A program made the position numbers and the translations under genes. Below the pieces are notes generated by a model. It saw only the letters and a list, made by a program, of their open reading frames with translations, did no database searches and was not told the DNA's origin. A DNA stretch of 64,000 nucleotides from Nitrospira sp. bin75 (GTDB lineage Bacteria > Nitrospirota > Nitrospiria > Nitrospirales > UBA8639): assembly GCA_002238765.1 (NCBI GenBank), contig MPMZ01000001.1:62001-126000 (forward strand), in the 5' to 3' direction. Positions 33,741 to 43,340 of the stretch are shown here, piece by piece (position 1 is the stretch's first letter; the number at the start of each line of letters is the position of its first letter).

Positions 33741-34376
33741 ATGACCCGTGCCCGCCGGATTCTGAAGCGTCTTCGAACGGAGGGCCCGAATACGCTGGTG
33801 GAACTCGACTACACCGACCCTTTTGAATTGCTGGTGGCGACGATTTTGTCGGCACAATGTACGGATGAACGGGTGAACCGGGTGACGCCGGCGCTGTTTG
33901 CGACCTATCCGGGGGCCCGGGAATTGGCCCGCGCGTCTCAAGCGCGGCTCGAAGCGTTGATCAAACCAACGGGGTTTTACCGGAACAAGGCCCAACATCT
34001 GGTGAAGTGCAGTCAAGTCCTGGTCTCGCAGTTTGGGGGGAGCGTGCCGGGGACCATGGAAGAACTGACGTCGTTGCCGGGAATCGGCAGAAAGACCGCG
34101 AATGTGATCCTGGGCGCCTGTTTCCGTGTGCCGGCCATTGTCGTGGATACTCACGTCAAACGCGTGGCCGGGCGATTGCACCTGACACTGAATACCGACC
34201 CGACCAAAATCGAGTTTGACTTGCAGGCGGTCTGGCCCGCCAAGGACTGGATCGAAGGCTCGCAGCGGATTTTGCTGCATGGCCGTTACGTGTGCTTGGC
34301 GCGGAAGCCCCAATGTGCCTCATGCGTGCTGTATGCAGACTGTGAGTGGGAAGGAAAGTTGCCGCGCCCATGTTGA
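33741..34376 (+). CDS. nth: Endonuclease III (base-excision repair glycosylase/AP lyase)
   Basis: A 211-residue enzyme that removes oxidised pyrimidines and nicks at abasic sites. The helix-hairpin-helix LPGIGRKTANVILG contains the catalytic Lys, and VVDTHVKRVAGRL the catalytic Asp. The C-terminal CLARKPQCASCVLYADC has the Cx6Cx2Cx5C pattern of the 4Fe-4S cluster. The ATG at 33741 is chosen because upstream codons are pure low-complexity repeat. It overlaps yicC by 7 bases. Confidence 0.95.
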   Translation: MTRARRILKRLRTEGPNTLVELDYTDPFELLVATILSAQCTDERVNRVTPALFATYPGARELARASQARLEALIKPTGFYRNKAQHLVKCSQVLVSQFGGSVPGTMEELTSLPGIGRKTANVILGACFRVPAIVVDTHVKRVAGRLHLTLNTDPTKIEFDLQAVWPAKDWIEGSQRILLHGRYVCLARKPQCASCVLYADCEWEGKLPRPC

Positions 34377-35248
34377 AAAGCATGACGGGTTTTGGAAAAA
34401 GGGAGGGAACTTGTCACGGGCTCGCCGTGGACGTGGAAGTCCGGTCGGTGAATCATCGGTTTCGGGAAATCATCGTCCGGGTCCCCAAGGGGGGGCTTGA
34501 GTGGGAAGAGGAACTGAAGGCGCTGGTGGCCCGAAAATGTCGTCGCGGGAGAATTGAACTCGTCGTCGCCTATGGGAGAGGCCATGACCGTGGGAAGCAC
34601 GTGACGCTTGATCGTCCCCTGGCGCGGCACTATCATCGGGTGCTCGAAGATCTACGGCGGGACTTGCGGTTGGGGGGGCAAATTGATATCGGACTTCTGG
34701 CCTCGTTCCGGGAAATTTTTCGCGTTGCCGAGGCCCCCATTGATGACAAACGCATGAATCGGGTGGTGATGCGGCTCGCGTCGCGAGCGCTTGCCGACCT
34801 TGACCGCATGCGGTCGAATGAGGGAAAAGCCCTCCAGGTCGATGTCGCGAAGCGGCTCAAGGCGGTTCTCGAGATACACCAGTCGATACAGCGCCGTCTG
34901 CCCCTGGTGGTCAAAGGCTTCCATGAACGCATGCGCGCGCGCGTACAGGCGTTGGTCGGCTCGACGGGTGAGCAGGAGATGCGGCTGGACAGGGAATTGG
35001 CGCTCTTTGCCGACCGGTGTGACGTGACGGAAGAACTGATCCGGTTTCGGAGCCATGGTGTACAATTTGAAGAGATGCTGAAAAAACGGGAACCCGTCGG
35101 ACGGCAGTTGGACTTTTTGTTGCAGGAAATGGGTCGTGAAGTGAATACGATAGGGTCCAAGGCGAATGACGCGGATATCTCGAAGCACGTCATTCAGCTC
35201 AAGAGCGAACTGGAAAAGGTTCGTGAGCAGGTGCAGAATGTCGAATAG
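34370..35248 (+). CDS. YicC-family endoribonuclease
   Basis: 292 residues from ATG 34370. The N-terminal MLKSMTGFGK and VEVRSVNHRFREIIVRVP are diagnostic of the YicC/YloC family, now described as endoribonucleases. The C-terminal DUF1732 part ends FLLQEMGREVNTIGSKANDADISKHVIQLKSELEKVREQVQNVE, fully conserved in pattern. It sits directly before gmk, the usual neighbour of yicC. Confidence 0.93.
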   Translation: MLKSMTGFGKREGTCHGLAVDVEVRSVNHRFREIIVRVPKGGLEWEEELKALVARKCRRGRIELVVAYGRGHDRGKHVTLDRPLARHYHRVLEDLRRDLRLGGQIDIGLLASFREIFRVAEAPIDDKRMNRVVMRLASRALADLDRMRSNEGKALQVDVAKRLKAVLEIHQSIQRRLPLVVKGFHERMRARVQALVGSTGEQEMRLDRELALFADRCDVTEELIRFRSHGVQFEEMLKKREPVGRQLDFLLQEMGREVNTIGSKANDADISKHVIQLKSELEKVREQVQNVE

Positions 35249-35274
35249 AACCTGTTGCAGAGAGGGGTTGACTG

Positions 35275-35916
35275 ATGTCGGCTAACGGTGTGTTGGTTGT
35301 GGTATCGGGACCCTCCGGTGTCGGGAAAAGCACGTTGTGCAAAAATATCGTGACCCAGGTGCCGGGCACGACGTTGTCGGTGTCCTATACGACAAGGCAT
35401 CCGAGACCGAACGAGCGCGATGGGGTCGAGTATTATTTTGTCGATGATGCCAGGTTTCAGGAGTCGGTCCGGGAGGAGGCATTCGTCGAGTGGGCGGAAG
35501 TGTATGGCAATAAGTACGGCACGCCGAAACGACAGTTGTTGGAGGCCTTGCAAAAAGGTATCGACGTGTTGTTGGATATCGATGCGCAGGGGGCCAAGCA
35601 AATTATGGAACGCGTTGCCGGGGCCGTGTACGTGTTCGTGGCTCCGCCGTCGCTTGACGTCCTTCGAAACCGGCTCTGTCGACGGGCCTCGGATACCCCG
35701 GAGGAAATCGAGCGTCGTTTGCACAAGGCGAGTGATGAAATCGCCAATTTCAAAGCCTATCATTACTTCGTTCGGAATGAAGAACTCCTGCAGGCGACGA
35801 AAGAATTGGAGTCCATTATTCTGGCCGAACGGGTGAAGACCAACCGATTGGATCCTGAATTCCTTGTGGAAAATGGGTTGGTCGAACCCGTGACGATGAA
35901 GAAGATTGCCACGTAA
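35275..35916 (+). CDS. gmk: Guanylate kinase
   Basis: A 213-residue enzyme converting GMP to GDP. P-loop GPSGVGKSTL lies at about residues 11-20. SVSYTTRHPRPNERDGVEYYFV binds GMP, and the lid region RLCRRASDTPEEIERRL follows. The order yicC-gmk-rpoZ-coaBC is a common bacterial cluster, and here the genes are co-directional with short gaps. Confidence 0.97.
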   Translation: MSANGVLVVVSGPSGVGKSTLCKNIVTQVPGTTLSVSYTTRHPRPNERDGVEYYFVDDARFQESVREEAFVEWAEVYGNKYGTPKRQLLEALQKGIDVLLDIDAQGAKQIMERVAGAVYVFVAPPSLDVLRNRLCRRASDTPEEIERRLHKASDEIANFKAYHYFVRNEELLQATKELESIILAERVKTNRLDPEFLVENGLVEPVTMKKIAT

Positions 35917-35942
35917 CCGTATTCACCAAAGGAGTTTCGATC

Positions 35943-36311
35943 ATGATTGATACGCTTCCACTGCTTCCGGACGATCGAGAAGGCAAATTCGATTCTCGCT
36001 ATCGAGTCGTGCTGGTGGCCGCCCAACGGGCGAAACAGCTCATGCGCGGGACCACGCCGTCGCAAACGAGTAAATTCACAAAAGAAACCTCCATTGCGCT
36101 GGAGGAAGTGTTGGGACACAACGTGGAGTATTTGATGGGACAAGAAGCACGTCAGGCTCTTCGTGAAGCCAGGAGAGGCCTGGAAGGTGATTTCGAACCG
36201 GCCCTGTTGACAGAGGCTGATGAAGATACCAAGGAAATCAAGCAGCAACTGAGCGTCTACGTGGATGATTCTCCGAAAGAACCCGCCGTGGAGGCAGAGC
36301 CCGAGGCATAG
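35943..36311 (+). CDS. rpoZ: DNA-directed RNA polymerase omega subunit
   Basis: 122 residues. The omega core SRYRVVLVAAQRAKQLMRG followed by TSKFTKETSIALEEVLGHNVEYL aligns with RpoZ. The acidic C-terminal tail is longer than in E. coli. AAAGGAG precedes the ATG. Position after gmk supports the call. Confidence 0.9.
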   Translation: MIDTLPLLPDDREGKFDSRYRVVLVAAQRAKQLMRGTTPSQTSKFTKETSIALEEVLGHNVEYLMGQEARQALREARRGLEGDFEPALLTEADEDTKEIKQQLSVYVDDSPKEPAVEAEPEA

Positions 36312-36327
36312 GCATGAGCGTGGGATT

Positions 36328-36475
36328 GTCGGGTTACGCCCTTCGATAAGCTCAGGGCTAACCCGACCTACGGAAGCTGAGAGGCACGCCGCCTGTTCCC
36401 TCCTTTGTCAGGACGGGAACTTTTTCCGAAGAGGGAAAAGTTGGGAGGTAGAGAAAGAGGTTGGTGGGGAGGTAA
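36328..36475. repeat. Repeat cluster between rpoZ and coaBC
   Basis: GTCGGGTTACGCCC and GGGCTAACCCGAC enclose a family-A core (about 36328-36366). The composite CCTCCTTTGT...GGAACTTTTTCCGAAGAGGG...GTTGGGAGGTAG module follows in reverse orientation (about 36398-36451). Confidence 0.7.
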
Positions 36476-36505
36476 CGAGAAAAGCATGGCCCAACACGAG
36501 AACCC

Positions 36506-37765
36506 ATGATGAGCAAGAAGGCGTTACAAAGCACGCGGATCGTCCTCTGTGTCACGGGCAGTATTGCGGTCTATAAAGCCGTGTCGCTGCTTCGGACGCT
36601 TGTCGAGGAAGGGGCGGACGTCACCGTGGTCATGACGTCCTCCGCCACGCAGTTCGTGGCGCCGTTGACCTTCGAAGTGTTGTCCGGACGACCGGTGCTT
36701 CAACGACTCTTTGCCGATTCGCAGCCTTTCCCGCACCTGAAGGCGACTGAAGACGCGGACCTGATCCTGGTCGCGCCGGCGACGGCGAACTGTCTGGCCA
36801 AATGTGCGCTGGGCTTGGCGGATGATCTCCTGAGCACGTTATTCGTGGCCGCACGATGTCCCATCGTGATGGCTCCGGCCATGGATGGAGAAATGTGGGA
36901 CCATCCCGCACTGGCGGCACATACGCGGACGTTGCGCGGGCGCGGGATTGTGGTGTTGGAGCCCGAGGACGGCCCGCTGGCGTCCGGCTTGGTCGGGAAA
37001 GGACGGTTGCCTGCCGAAGACGTGATTATGGAGGCGGTGCGTTCACGACTCGCTCTTCGGCAGGATTGGTCCGGACAGCGGGTGCTTGTTTCGGCCGGTC
37101 CCACGCGGGAACCCATCGACCCGGTTCGCTTTATCACGAATGCCTCTTCCGGAAAAATGGGCTACGCGATGGCGGAAGCCGCGGCCCAACGGGGAGCGGA
37201 AGTGCTGCTGGTCAGCGGACCGACGGCGCTGTCTCCGCCTCCCAACGTGAAGCGCGTCTCCGTGCAGACGGCTGAAGAGATGTATCAAGAACTGGATGCC
37301 CGGTTTGCGTGGGCCACCGTCCTCGTGATGACGGCGGCGGTCGGAGACTTTCGGCCCCGGCATCCCTCGTCCGCAAAGGCCAAGAAACACGAGTGGGCCG
37401 GCGAGCCCTTGGAACTCGAGCGGACTCCGGACATTTTACAATCGTTGTCACGAAAACGGACGCACCACGTATTGGTCGGGTTTGCGGCGGAGTCCGAAGA
37501 CCTGATCGAGAACGGTCGCAAGAAACTGCACCAAAAAAATCTCGATCTGCTGGTCATCAACAGGATTACGGGGGCGCAATCGGCATTCGGCAACGAGACT
37601 AATGAAGTCATTCTCCTCCCTCGTCACGGCACGCCCATTGAGGTCGAACGATTGCCCAAACGACTTCTCGCCGACCGTATTCTGGATACGGTGCAGGAGC
37701 ATTGCGGCATGTCCCCGCCCTCTCGTTCTGAGCAACCGCATGACAGAATTCGCCGGATTCAGTAA
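36506..37765 (+). CDS. coaBC: Bifunctional phosphopantothenoylcysteine decarboxylase / phosphopantothenate-cysteine ligase
   Basis: A 419-residue two-domain enzyme making 4'-phosphopantetheine for coenzyme A. The CoaC flavoprotein half has VTGSIAVYKAVSLLRTL, ATANCLAKCALGLADDLLST and PAMDGEMWDHPA. The CoaB half begins VLVSAGPTREPIDPVRFITNASSGKMGYA and carries LDLLVINRITG. Length and order are normal. Confidence 0.96.
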   Translation: MMSKKALQSTRIVLCVTGSIAVYKAVSLLRTLVEEGADVTVVMTSSATQFVAPLTFEVLSGRPVLQRLFADSQPFPHLKATEDADLILVAPATANCLAKCALGLADDLLSTLFVAARCPIVMAPAMDGEMWDHPALAAHTRTLRGRGIVVLEPEDGPLASGLVGKGRLPAEDVIMEAVRSRLALRQDWSGQRVLVSAGPTREPIDPVRFITNASSGKMGYAMAEAAAQRGAEVLLVSGPTALSPPPNVKRVSVQTAEEMYQELDARFAWATVLVMTAAVGDFRPRHPSSAKAKKHEWAGEPLELERTPDILQSLSRKRTHHVLVGFAAESEDLIENGRKKLHQKNLDLLVINRITGAQSAFGNETNEVILLPRHGTPIEVERLPKRLLADRILDTVQEHCGMSPPSRSEQPHDRIRRIQ

Positions 37766-37792
37766 TCCCGGCGTGCACGCCTGCCTGACAAG

Positions 37793-38245
37793 ATGAGTTC
37801 GAGGTACTCTGCCGTCATGTGCATCGTGTTGTTGGCCCCGTTGGCCGGGGGAACGATCATTCCCTTACAAGACGCTACCGGCCAAACAAGACCCGCCTTG
37901 GCCGGTTCTTCGTCTTGGCAACGGCCCGTTGTCCCCGTTGGTGAAAGAAAACTTCCGGAACACTTGCCTGAATTCGATCCGGACAATCCTCAAGCCATAG
38001 GCATCATTCTGGCTTTTCACCGCCGGCCTGATGCCGACGAACAAGAAATCATTCTGGAAAAGACAGCGGAGGCAGGGCTTACGAAGACCGATGAGATCCC
38101 CCGTTTCAAAATGTGGCTTTTTCAATGGGGTGAATGGCGAAAGGCGGCAGCGGCTGAGAAGGTCTGTCTCAGCCTGCAGGACCTTGCCCCCGTGGACTAC
38201 TGTGAGCCGGATTCTTTACTCGGCCCCGCTGCATCGGCTCTATAG
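37793..38245 (+). CDS. Hypothetical exported protein
   Basis: 150 residues with an N-terminal hydrophobic stretch (VMCIVLLAPLAGGTII) that looks like a signal peptide. The mature part contains EHLPEFDPDNPQAIGIILAFHRR and a likely globular domain with two cysteines (VCLSLQ, DYCEPD). I recognise no family. It overlaps the convergent pyrE by 6 bases. Confidence 0.6.
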   Translation: MSSRYSAVMCIVLLAPLAGGTIIPLQDATGQTRPALAGSSSWQRPVVPVGERKLPEHLPEFDPDNPQAIGIILAFHRRPDADEQEIILEKTAEAGLTKTDEIPRFKMWLFQWGEWRKAAAAEKVCLSLQDLAPVDYCEPDSLLGPAASAL

Positions 38246-38839
38246 AGATGTGTCGGGTTGGGCGGCTTTCAAATCGTCCAGGGTCAATAAACTCATCAAC
38301 GACACCCCTTGCGCTTCGATTGTCTGTTTGCCGTCCTGTTCCTGCCGGTCCACGATCACGAGGGCGTGCGAGACGTGCAGGTGTGCGTCCCTGGCGGCCC
38401 GGAGGGCTTGCAGGAGCGACCCGCCGCTCGTCAGCACGTCATCGACGATTAACGCGCGTTCGTCGGCCTTGACCGCGCCTTCGATTCGTTTTCCCAGTCC
38501 ATGCTCCTTGGCGTGTTTGCGGACGATAAAGGTGGCGTAGGTTTTCGGCGGTTGAGTTGCAAAGGCATAATCGGATATAGCTGTTGCGAGGGGAATGGCG
38601 CCGATCTCCAGGCCACCTACCGCGTCAAGGGAGAGATCGCGGATGGCCGCACACGCGAGTTGCGCCACGAGCCACCGGGCATCGGGATGCGCGAGCAGGG
38701 CCCGGCAGTCCACGTAATAGGGGCTCGTTTCTCCGGAGGCCAGGACAAAGCCGTTCCGAGGATCCCATTGAAAGGCATGGTATCGCCAGAACAACGTAGC
38801 CAGTTGTCGTGAGGCGTCCATAAAGAGCAGATCTAGCAT
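38240..38839 (-). CDS. pyrE: Orotate phosphoribosyltransferase
   Basis: 199 residues from ATG 38839 (a shorter start at 38821 is possible). It joins orotate to PRPP in pyrimidine synthesis. The PRPP-binding motif is ALIVDDVLTSGGSLLQAL, and GGLEIGAIPLATAIS and FIVRKHAKEHGLGKRIEG are typical. The open frame upstream runs into the divergent gene at 38880 and is not used. Confidence 0.93.
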   Translation of the reverse strand: MLDLLFMDASRQLATLFWRYHAFQWDPRNGFVLASGETSPYYVDCRALLAHPDARWLVAQLACAAIRDLSLDAVGGLEIGAIPLATAISDYAFATQPPKTYATFIVRKHAKEHGLGKRIEGAVKADERALIVDDVLTSGGSLLQALRAARDAHLHVSHALVIVDRQEQDGKQTIEAQGVSLMSLLTLDDLKAAQPDTSL

Positions 38840-38879
38840 TTGACGGCCGGGAATGACAACGATGAAAATCGGTTTGTAA

Positions 38880-39737
38880 ATGTTCAAGATAAAAAAACGG
38901 CCGCTGAAGCCGGCCAAAGAGCCGCAACTCTATAACGTGTTGGAGAATTACACGGATTTTGACCCTCCCGGGAACGTCATGGTGTGCGCCATGGCCGGCG
39001 AGGAGAATGTCGAGCATCATGCCACGATCCTCGGGGAAAGCTATGAGATTCCGGTTGACGACATGCTCCGGCTGTTAACGGAAGGGGGCCTGTATACGTA
39101 TCCGGAAACCGGGGGCGTGGTGACGCGCGGAATGTTCGTGTGCCGGGTGGACCCGGCCGGACAGGAGCCCAAGCAGACCTGGGTCCTGGATTTGGAGCAG
39201 ACCGCGCAGGCCGAACAGCTCGCGAGGTTTTCGGATATTCCCTTGGCGGAGGCCGCGGCTCGCGTGTTTTACCGGGGACTCTCCGAGGAATTGCAGGAAC
39301 GACTCACACAGAAGAATCTCGGGCTTGATTACAGCAAACTGGAGCGGTCGGTGGCTCGAGGGGGAGATGTTCGCTATATTGATTTTCGGAAAGACTGGTC
39401 GCCCTATTTCAAGCGTAAGTGTTCGATGCCGGACGGGTCGATGGTGGAAACCGGTGGCATCGCGGAATTTGCCGAACTCCACGGCATCACGCCGGCGCAG
39501 GCCCAGACGTTGATGGAGCAGGGCGGCACATTGGACCTTGAAGACGGGGTGTTGGCGTGCCAGGTGATCAATAACCAACCGACGGTGGCCCGCTTCAATG
39601 CCAAGCAGTACGCCAAGGCCAAGGAGTTGATGGACAGCAAGGGCCTTCACGTCATGGACGCGCTGAGCGAGATGGCGTTGAACGATCCCGTGCTGATGCG
39701 CGCGCTACGACGGGCCGAGCAGGACAACACGGACTGA
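38880..39737 (+). CDS. Conserved hypothetical protein, 285 residues
   Basis: Soluble, mixed alpha/beta, no signal peptide and no motif I can name. Segments include PGNVMVCAMAGEENVEHHAT and the C-terminal AELHGITPAQAQTLMEQGG. Coding character is strong over the whole length, and it is divergent from pyrE with a gap of about 40 bases. No function is proposed. Confidence 0.7.
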   Translation: MFKIKKRPLKPAKEPQLYNVLENYTDFDPPGNVMVCAMAGEENVEHHATILGESYEIPVDDMLRLLTEGGLYTYPETGGVVTRGMFVCRVDPAGQEPKQTWVLDLEQTAQAEQLARFSDIPLAEAAARVFYRGLSEELQERLTQKNLGLDYSKLERSVARGGDVRYIDFRKDWSPYFKRKCSMPDGSMVETGGIAEFAELHGITPAQAQTLMEQGGTLDLEDGVLACQVINNQPTVARFNAKQYAKAKELMDSKGLHVMDALSEMALNDPVLMRALRRAEQDNTD

Positions 39738-39782
39738 TCAGGCCGGCGTGGCCCGGTCGTTTTGGCGTACGGAGGAAAGACG

Positions 39783-40631
39783 ATGACGAGGATGGCAAGA
39801 ACGCTGGTTGTCGTGACGTGTCTGTGCATGGGAATCGGCGCGCACGATGCCGTCATCGGGCAAGCTCACGCGGACGTGGTCGTTTCCGGTACGGATCACG
39901 CGCCCATGGTGGTCATTCCCGCCGGTCCGTTTTTTATGGGTGTGCCCAAATGGGCACGGGACGGTGGCATGGATGAATACCCCAATCATGAAGTCGAATT
40001 GGAGTCCTATGCCATTGACACCTATGAAGTGACCAATGGCCTGTATTTGGAATTTATTCGCGCGACCGGTCATCGAACGCCGTCGCACCCCACCGACCCG
40101 TCGAAAAATTTGTGGCAGGGCGGACTCATGCCGGAGTCCATCTCTGCCTCGCCGGTGGTCAACGTGGATTGGTTTGACGCCGATGCCTATTGTCGATGGG
40201 CGGGAAAGCGGTTGCCGACTGAAGCCGAATGGGAGAAGGCCGGGCGAGGGACCGATGATCGACGGTTTCCTTGGGGGAACGTCGAACCCACGCATCAGCA
40301 TCTGAATTTCAACCAGTCCTGGCAGGGTGAAAAGACGCTGGTGCCGGTGGGAATTTATGACAAGGGCAAGAGCCCTTACGGGGTCTATGATATGGCGGGC
40401 AACGTCTGGGAATGGGTCGCCGATTGGTATGACGCGACGTATTATTCCAGGAGCCCGCGCCGGAATCCTCAGGGACCTTCGACTGGTACCCGCCGGGTCA
40501 TTCGCAGTTCCGGGTGGCAGGTGGAAACTCCACAGGTGAGAATTTTTACCCGGGTTGCCAGCGATCCGCTGGACCGGAATCATTCGACCGGGTTCCGATG
40601 CGCCGCTGCTCTTCCGACGCCGTCGCAGTGA
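39783..40631 (+). CDS. Exported formylglycine-generating-enzyme-like (SUMF1) protein
   Basis: 282 residues from ATG 39783 with GGAGGAAAG before it. A signal peptide (ARTLVVVTCLCMGIGA) is followed by an FGE-sulfatase domain: IPAGPFFMG, DTYEVTNGLYLEFI, RLPTEAEWEKAGRG, GVYDMAGNVWEWVADWY and TGFRCA. Catalytic FGEs use a Cys pair near the C-terminus that is not evident here, so this may be a binding or non-catalytic member. There is no sulfatase gene nearby. Confidence 0.87.
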   Translation: MTRMARTLVVVTCLCMGIGAHDAVIGQAHADVVVSGTDHAPMVVIPAGPFFMGVPKWARDGGMDEYPNHEVELESYAIDTYEVTNGLYLEFIRATGHRTPSHPTDPSKNLWQGGLMPESISASPVVNVDWFDADAYCRWAGKRLPTEAEWEKAGRGTDDRRFPWGNVEPTHQHLNFNQSWQGEKTLVPVGIYDKGKSPYGVYDMAGNVWEWVADWYDATYYSRSPRRNPQGPSTGTRRVIRSSGWQVETPQVRIFTRVASDPLDRNHSTGFRCAAALPTPSQ

Positions 40632-40862
40632 CTTCCGCTCGATGGCGGCGTTGCGACCAGGCGGATATGGGCTTGCGCTGATAACCGTAACAACAGCTAA
40701 TGATAATAACCGATAAAGCAATTCTGAATTAACGGGGATGACCTACTTAACTGAAAAACAACTACATCTTGTGAGTGAATTCCGATGTTTCCCCATGCGA
40801 ATAACTACGGCTTGTGGTTGAGCATAAAGTCGACTTAAATGGACTGGCTAAAAATTAACTTC

Positions 40863-40891
40863 TTGACAGAGACGTGTTTTCCCGTTACATT
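40863..40891 (+). promoter_or_regulatory. Sigma-70-type promoter of the MltD-like gene
   Basis: TTGACA at 40863-40868, a 17-base spacer and TACATT at 40886-40891. The predicted transcript start falls at about 40898, which supports ATG 40924 as the start codon. The 40632-40862 stretch upstream is AT-rich and shows no gene. Confidence 0.65.
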
Positions 40892-40923
40892 TTCTCGTGA
40901 ACGTAGGAACTTCAGAAGAAAAT

Positions 40924-42357
40924 ATGAGAAAAATCAACTGGTTGGGAAGAGGCTGGTCTTTCTTGACTGCGAAGGTCGTCTTTACGCTCTGTCTATCAGG
41001 GTTTTTCTTTAGTGCCGGCGACGGTGGCGCTTCCGCAATACCCCAACCGTTGCAGGTCGCCGTTTCATCTCAGTTGCCCATACCGGCGAGTTCCGAGGGT
41101 CTCCGGTATTTCCCTCCGGGTTCCCGACCTGACTCTCCTGCTCCCGTCCCCCTCACCCCAGCTCCCCGATTAAACATGTCGGGGGCTTCGCCTGTAATTT
41201 CAGATCAGGTGAGAGGGGGGCATAATCTCCGGAGCAGCGGAACCCAGAGGTATGAAGAGATTCCCGTTATCGTCAATCCTGCGGTCGAACGCAATATTCA
41301 CTATTTTCAAAACGTGATTCACGACCGCTTTCAAGAATGGCTGACCCGATTTTTTACCTACAAACCGTTGGTCGAGCAGATCTTCGTCGAGTTGGGCCTG
41401 CCGAAGGAATTGATTTATCTGTCGTTGGTCGAAAGTGGATTTAACCCAAGGGCCTATTCGCGCGCGCGCGCGTCGGGTCCCTGGCAGTTTATCAAGAGCA
41501 CGGGCCGGATGTACGGCTTGAAGGTCAATTGGTACGTGGATGAACGCCGGGACCCCATCAAGTCCACGGTCGCAGCAGCCGTCCACTTGCGTGATCTCTA
41601 TGACCTGTTCGGCTCATGGCCCCTGGCGCTCGCGGCGTATAACGCCGGGGCGGGGAAAATCAGTCGTGCGATTGAAAAAACCGGCACCCGGGATTTCTGG
41701 ACGATCGCGCGGACTCGCTACATCCGCCGGGAAACGAGGCAATACGTTCCTAAATTCATGGCTGCCATGATTGTCGCCACGCGTCCCGCACTGTTCGGTT
41801 TTCACGCCCATTCCCAATCGGTTCATCAATACGAAGAGATTCCCATGGATGCATCCATCCATTTGCGGACGGTTGCCAAGGAGACGGGGATTGCCTTTGA
41901 GGAGCTTCGGCGGTTGAATCCCGAACTCCGTCGCAGCGTGATTCCGCCGGATCAGGACGGCTATGCCTTAAAGGTCCCCATGGGCATGGCCGGTCACGTG
42001 GAACAGGCTCAATCTCGAATGAAGACGTGGACGCCGCCCTCGCCGCCTCAACGGACGTGGTATCGCGTGCGTCGCGGAGACAGTCTGTCGGTGATCGCGC
42101 ATCGCTTCGGGACGAGCGTCAGGAAATTGAAAACGCTCAATGATCTCTCGGGAAGTTTGATCAGGGTCGGACAGCGGTTGCGCGTCAACAGACACGTGAC
42201 GGAGGTCGGAGAGACGAAGTGGTATCGTGTGCGTCGCGGCGACAGTCTCTGGAGTATTGCCAAACGATTTCGGGTGACGGTGCGGGACTTGAAGCTGTTG
42301 AATAATTTGCGCAGCAGTCTGATTCGAGCCGGGCGGATGTTGATGATCGCTTCCTGA
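40924..42357 (+). CDS. MltD-like membrane-bound lytic transglycosylase with LysM domains
   Basis: 477 residues from ATG 40924. A signal peptide or anchor is followed by an SLT domain at about residues 155-270, with the catalytic Glu in YLSLVESGFNP and the conserved SGPWQFIKSTGRMYGL and ALAAYNAGAGKISRAI. Two LysM modules end the protein (WYRVRRGDSLSVIAHRF and WYRVRRGDSLWSIAKRF). It should cleave peptidoglycan glycan strands in the periplasm. A promoter lies directly upstream. Confidence 0.93.
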   Translation: MRKINWLGRGWSFLTAKVVFTLCLSGFFFSAGDGGASAIPQPLQVAVSSQLPIPASSEGLRYFPPGSRPDSPAPVPLTPAPRLNMSGASPVISDQVRGGHNLRSSGTQRYEEIPVIVNPAVERNIHYFQNVIHDRFQEWLTRFFTYKPLVEQIFVELGLPKELIYLSLVESGFNPRAYSRARASGPWQFIKSTGRMYGLKVNWYVDERRDPIKSTVAAAVHLRDLYDLFGSWPLALAAYNAGAGKISRAIEKTGTRDFWTIARTRYIRRETRQYVPKFMAAMIVATRPALFGFHAHSQSVHQYEEIPMDASIHLRTVAKETGIAFEELRRLNPELRRSVIPPDQDGYALKVPMGMAGHVEQAQSRMKTWTPPSPPQRTWYRVRRGDSLSVIAHRFGTSVRKLKTLNDLSGSLIRVGQRLRVNRHVTEVGETKWYRVRRGDSLWSIAKRFRVTVRDLKLLNNLRSSLIRAGRMLMIAS

Positions 42358-42375
42358 AAAAGCCCATCCTGTTTC

Positions 42376-43155
42376 TCATTCCTCCGTTTCTTTCCCCTCC
42401 TCCCCCTCTGCTTGTTCAGTTCCCTCCTTTGAGGTTTCGGGTTCCGAAGCGGGTGGTTCAAGAATCTTGATTCGCAAGGTGGCTTCACTCGCATAGGGCG
42501 AGTTCGGATGTTCATCCAATAACTGTTTGTAACGGGCGAGCGCCTCGGTATTGCGCGTTTCATGCTCCTCGAGTTTGGCGAGTTCGAACAGCACTTGATC
42601 CTTGTTGAGCGTGTGGGGCATTTGGAGCACTTGCGTGTAGGCGTTGATTCCCTTGTCGCGTTCCCCGTTTGCCAGATAGCTGGATCCCAGTCGCTGGTAG
42701 ACCAAGCCGAGCAGGGCAGGAGAGTTTCCCGCCTGGTCGATAAAACGCTGATACGCGTCGATGGCTCCGGCCTGGTCGTGTTGTTCGGCCAAGGCGTTGC
42801 CGATAAAATACCACGCCGATTGAGCGCTGGCCGTACGAGGAAATTCCTCGATGATCCGTCGATACAGGGTGACGGCTTCTTGCAGCTTCTCTTTTGCGGC
42901 ATCGCCGTCATCAAGGGAGCGGTCAAGGTAGGCTTGGGCGGCTTGATGTTCGAGGGCCAAGGCTTCCTGTTCCTGTTGGTGTTGTACCCAGAACAGGGCC
43001 ACGAGGAGGATCCCCACCATGACCGCGACGACGATTCCGGTCCAGATCGCCCGGCGATGGAGTTCGGCAAAGAGCCACACCCGTTCGCTTCGTGATAACA
43101 GTTGCGGGTTCTCGGCACCCACTTGTTTGCTGAGGTGTCTGATTTTGTAGGTCAT
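42376..43155 (-). CDS. Membrane-anchored TPR protein
   Basis: 259 residues from ATG 43155. One transmembrane helix at about residues 37-57 (WTGIVVAVMVGILLVALFWV) precedes three or more tetratricopeptide-like repeats (AWYFIGNALAEQHDQAGAIDAYQRFI and the two units after it). The C-terminus is rich in Glu. It resembles YfgM-type or outer-membrane-assembly scaffold proteins in layout. The partner is unknown. It is convergent with the MltD-like gene. Confidence 0.8.
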   Translation of the reverse strand: MTYKIRHLSKQVGAENPQLLSRSERVWLFAELHRRAIWTGIVVAVMVGILLVALFWVQHQQEQEALALEHQAAQAYLDRSLDDGDAAKEKLQEAVTLYRRIIEEFPRTASAQSAWYFIGNALAEQHDQAGAIDAYQRFIDQAGNSPALLGLVYQRLGSSYLANGERDKGINAYTQVLQMPHTLNKDQVLFELAKLEEHETRNTEALARYKQLLDEHPNSPYASEATLRIKILEPPASEPETSKEGTEQAEGEEGKETEE

Positions 43156-43278
43156 TGTTCGATCCCGGCGTTCATGCCATGACAAAGGTTGCACTCTAAA
43201 GGGTCGCACGGGTATTTCTCAAGGGTGCCGGCGATTTTTGTGCCGACGCGGTCCTGAAACGGTCGGTATCCCTTACGG

Positions 43279-43306
43279 TTGACACAGTATGCTTGGCTGA
43301 TATAAT
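43279..43306 (+). promoter_or_regulatory. Consensus sigma-70 promoter of tRNA-Val / tRNA-Asp
   Basis: Perfect TTGACA (43279-43284) and perfect TATAAT (43301-43306) with a 16-base spacer, 34 bases before the first tRNA base. This is the strongest promoter seen in the window and suits a stable RNA operon. Confidence 0.85.
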
Positions 43307-43340
43307 GAAAAACGTTGGATTCTTGAATGCATGGAGTGTG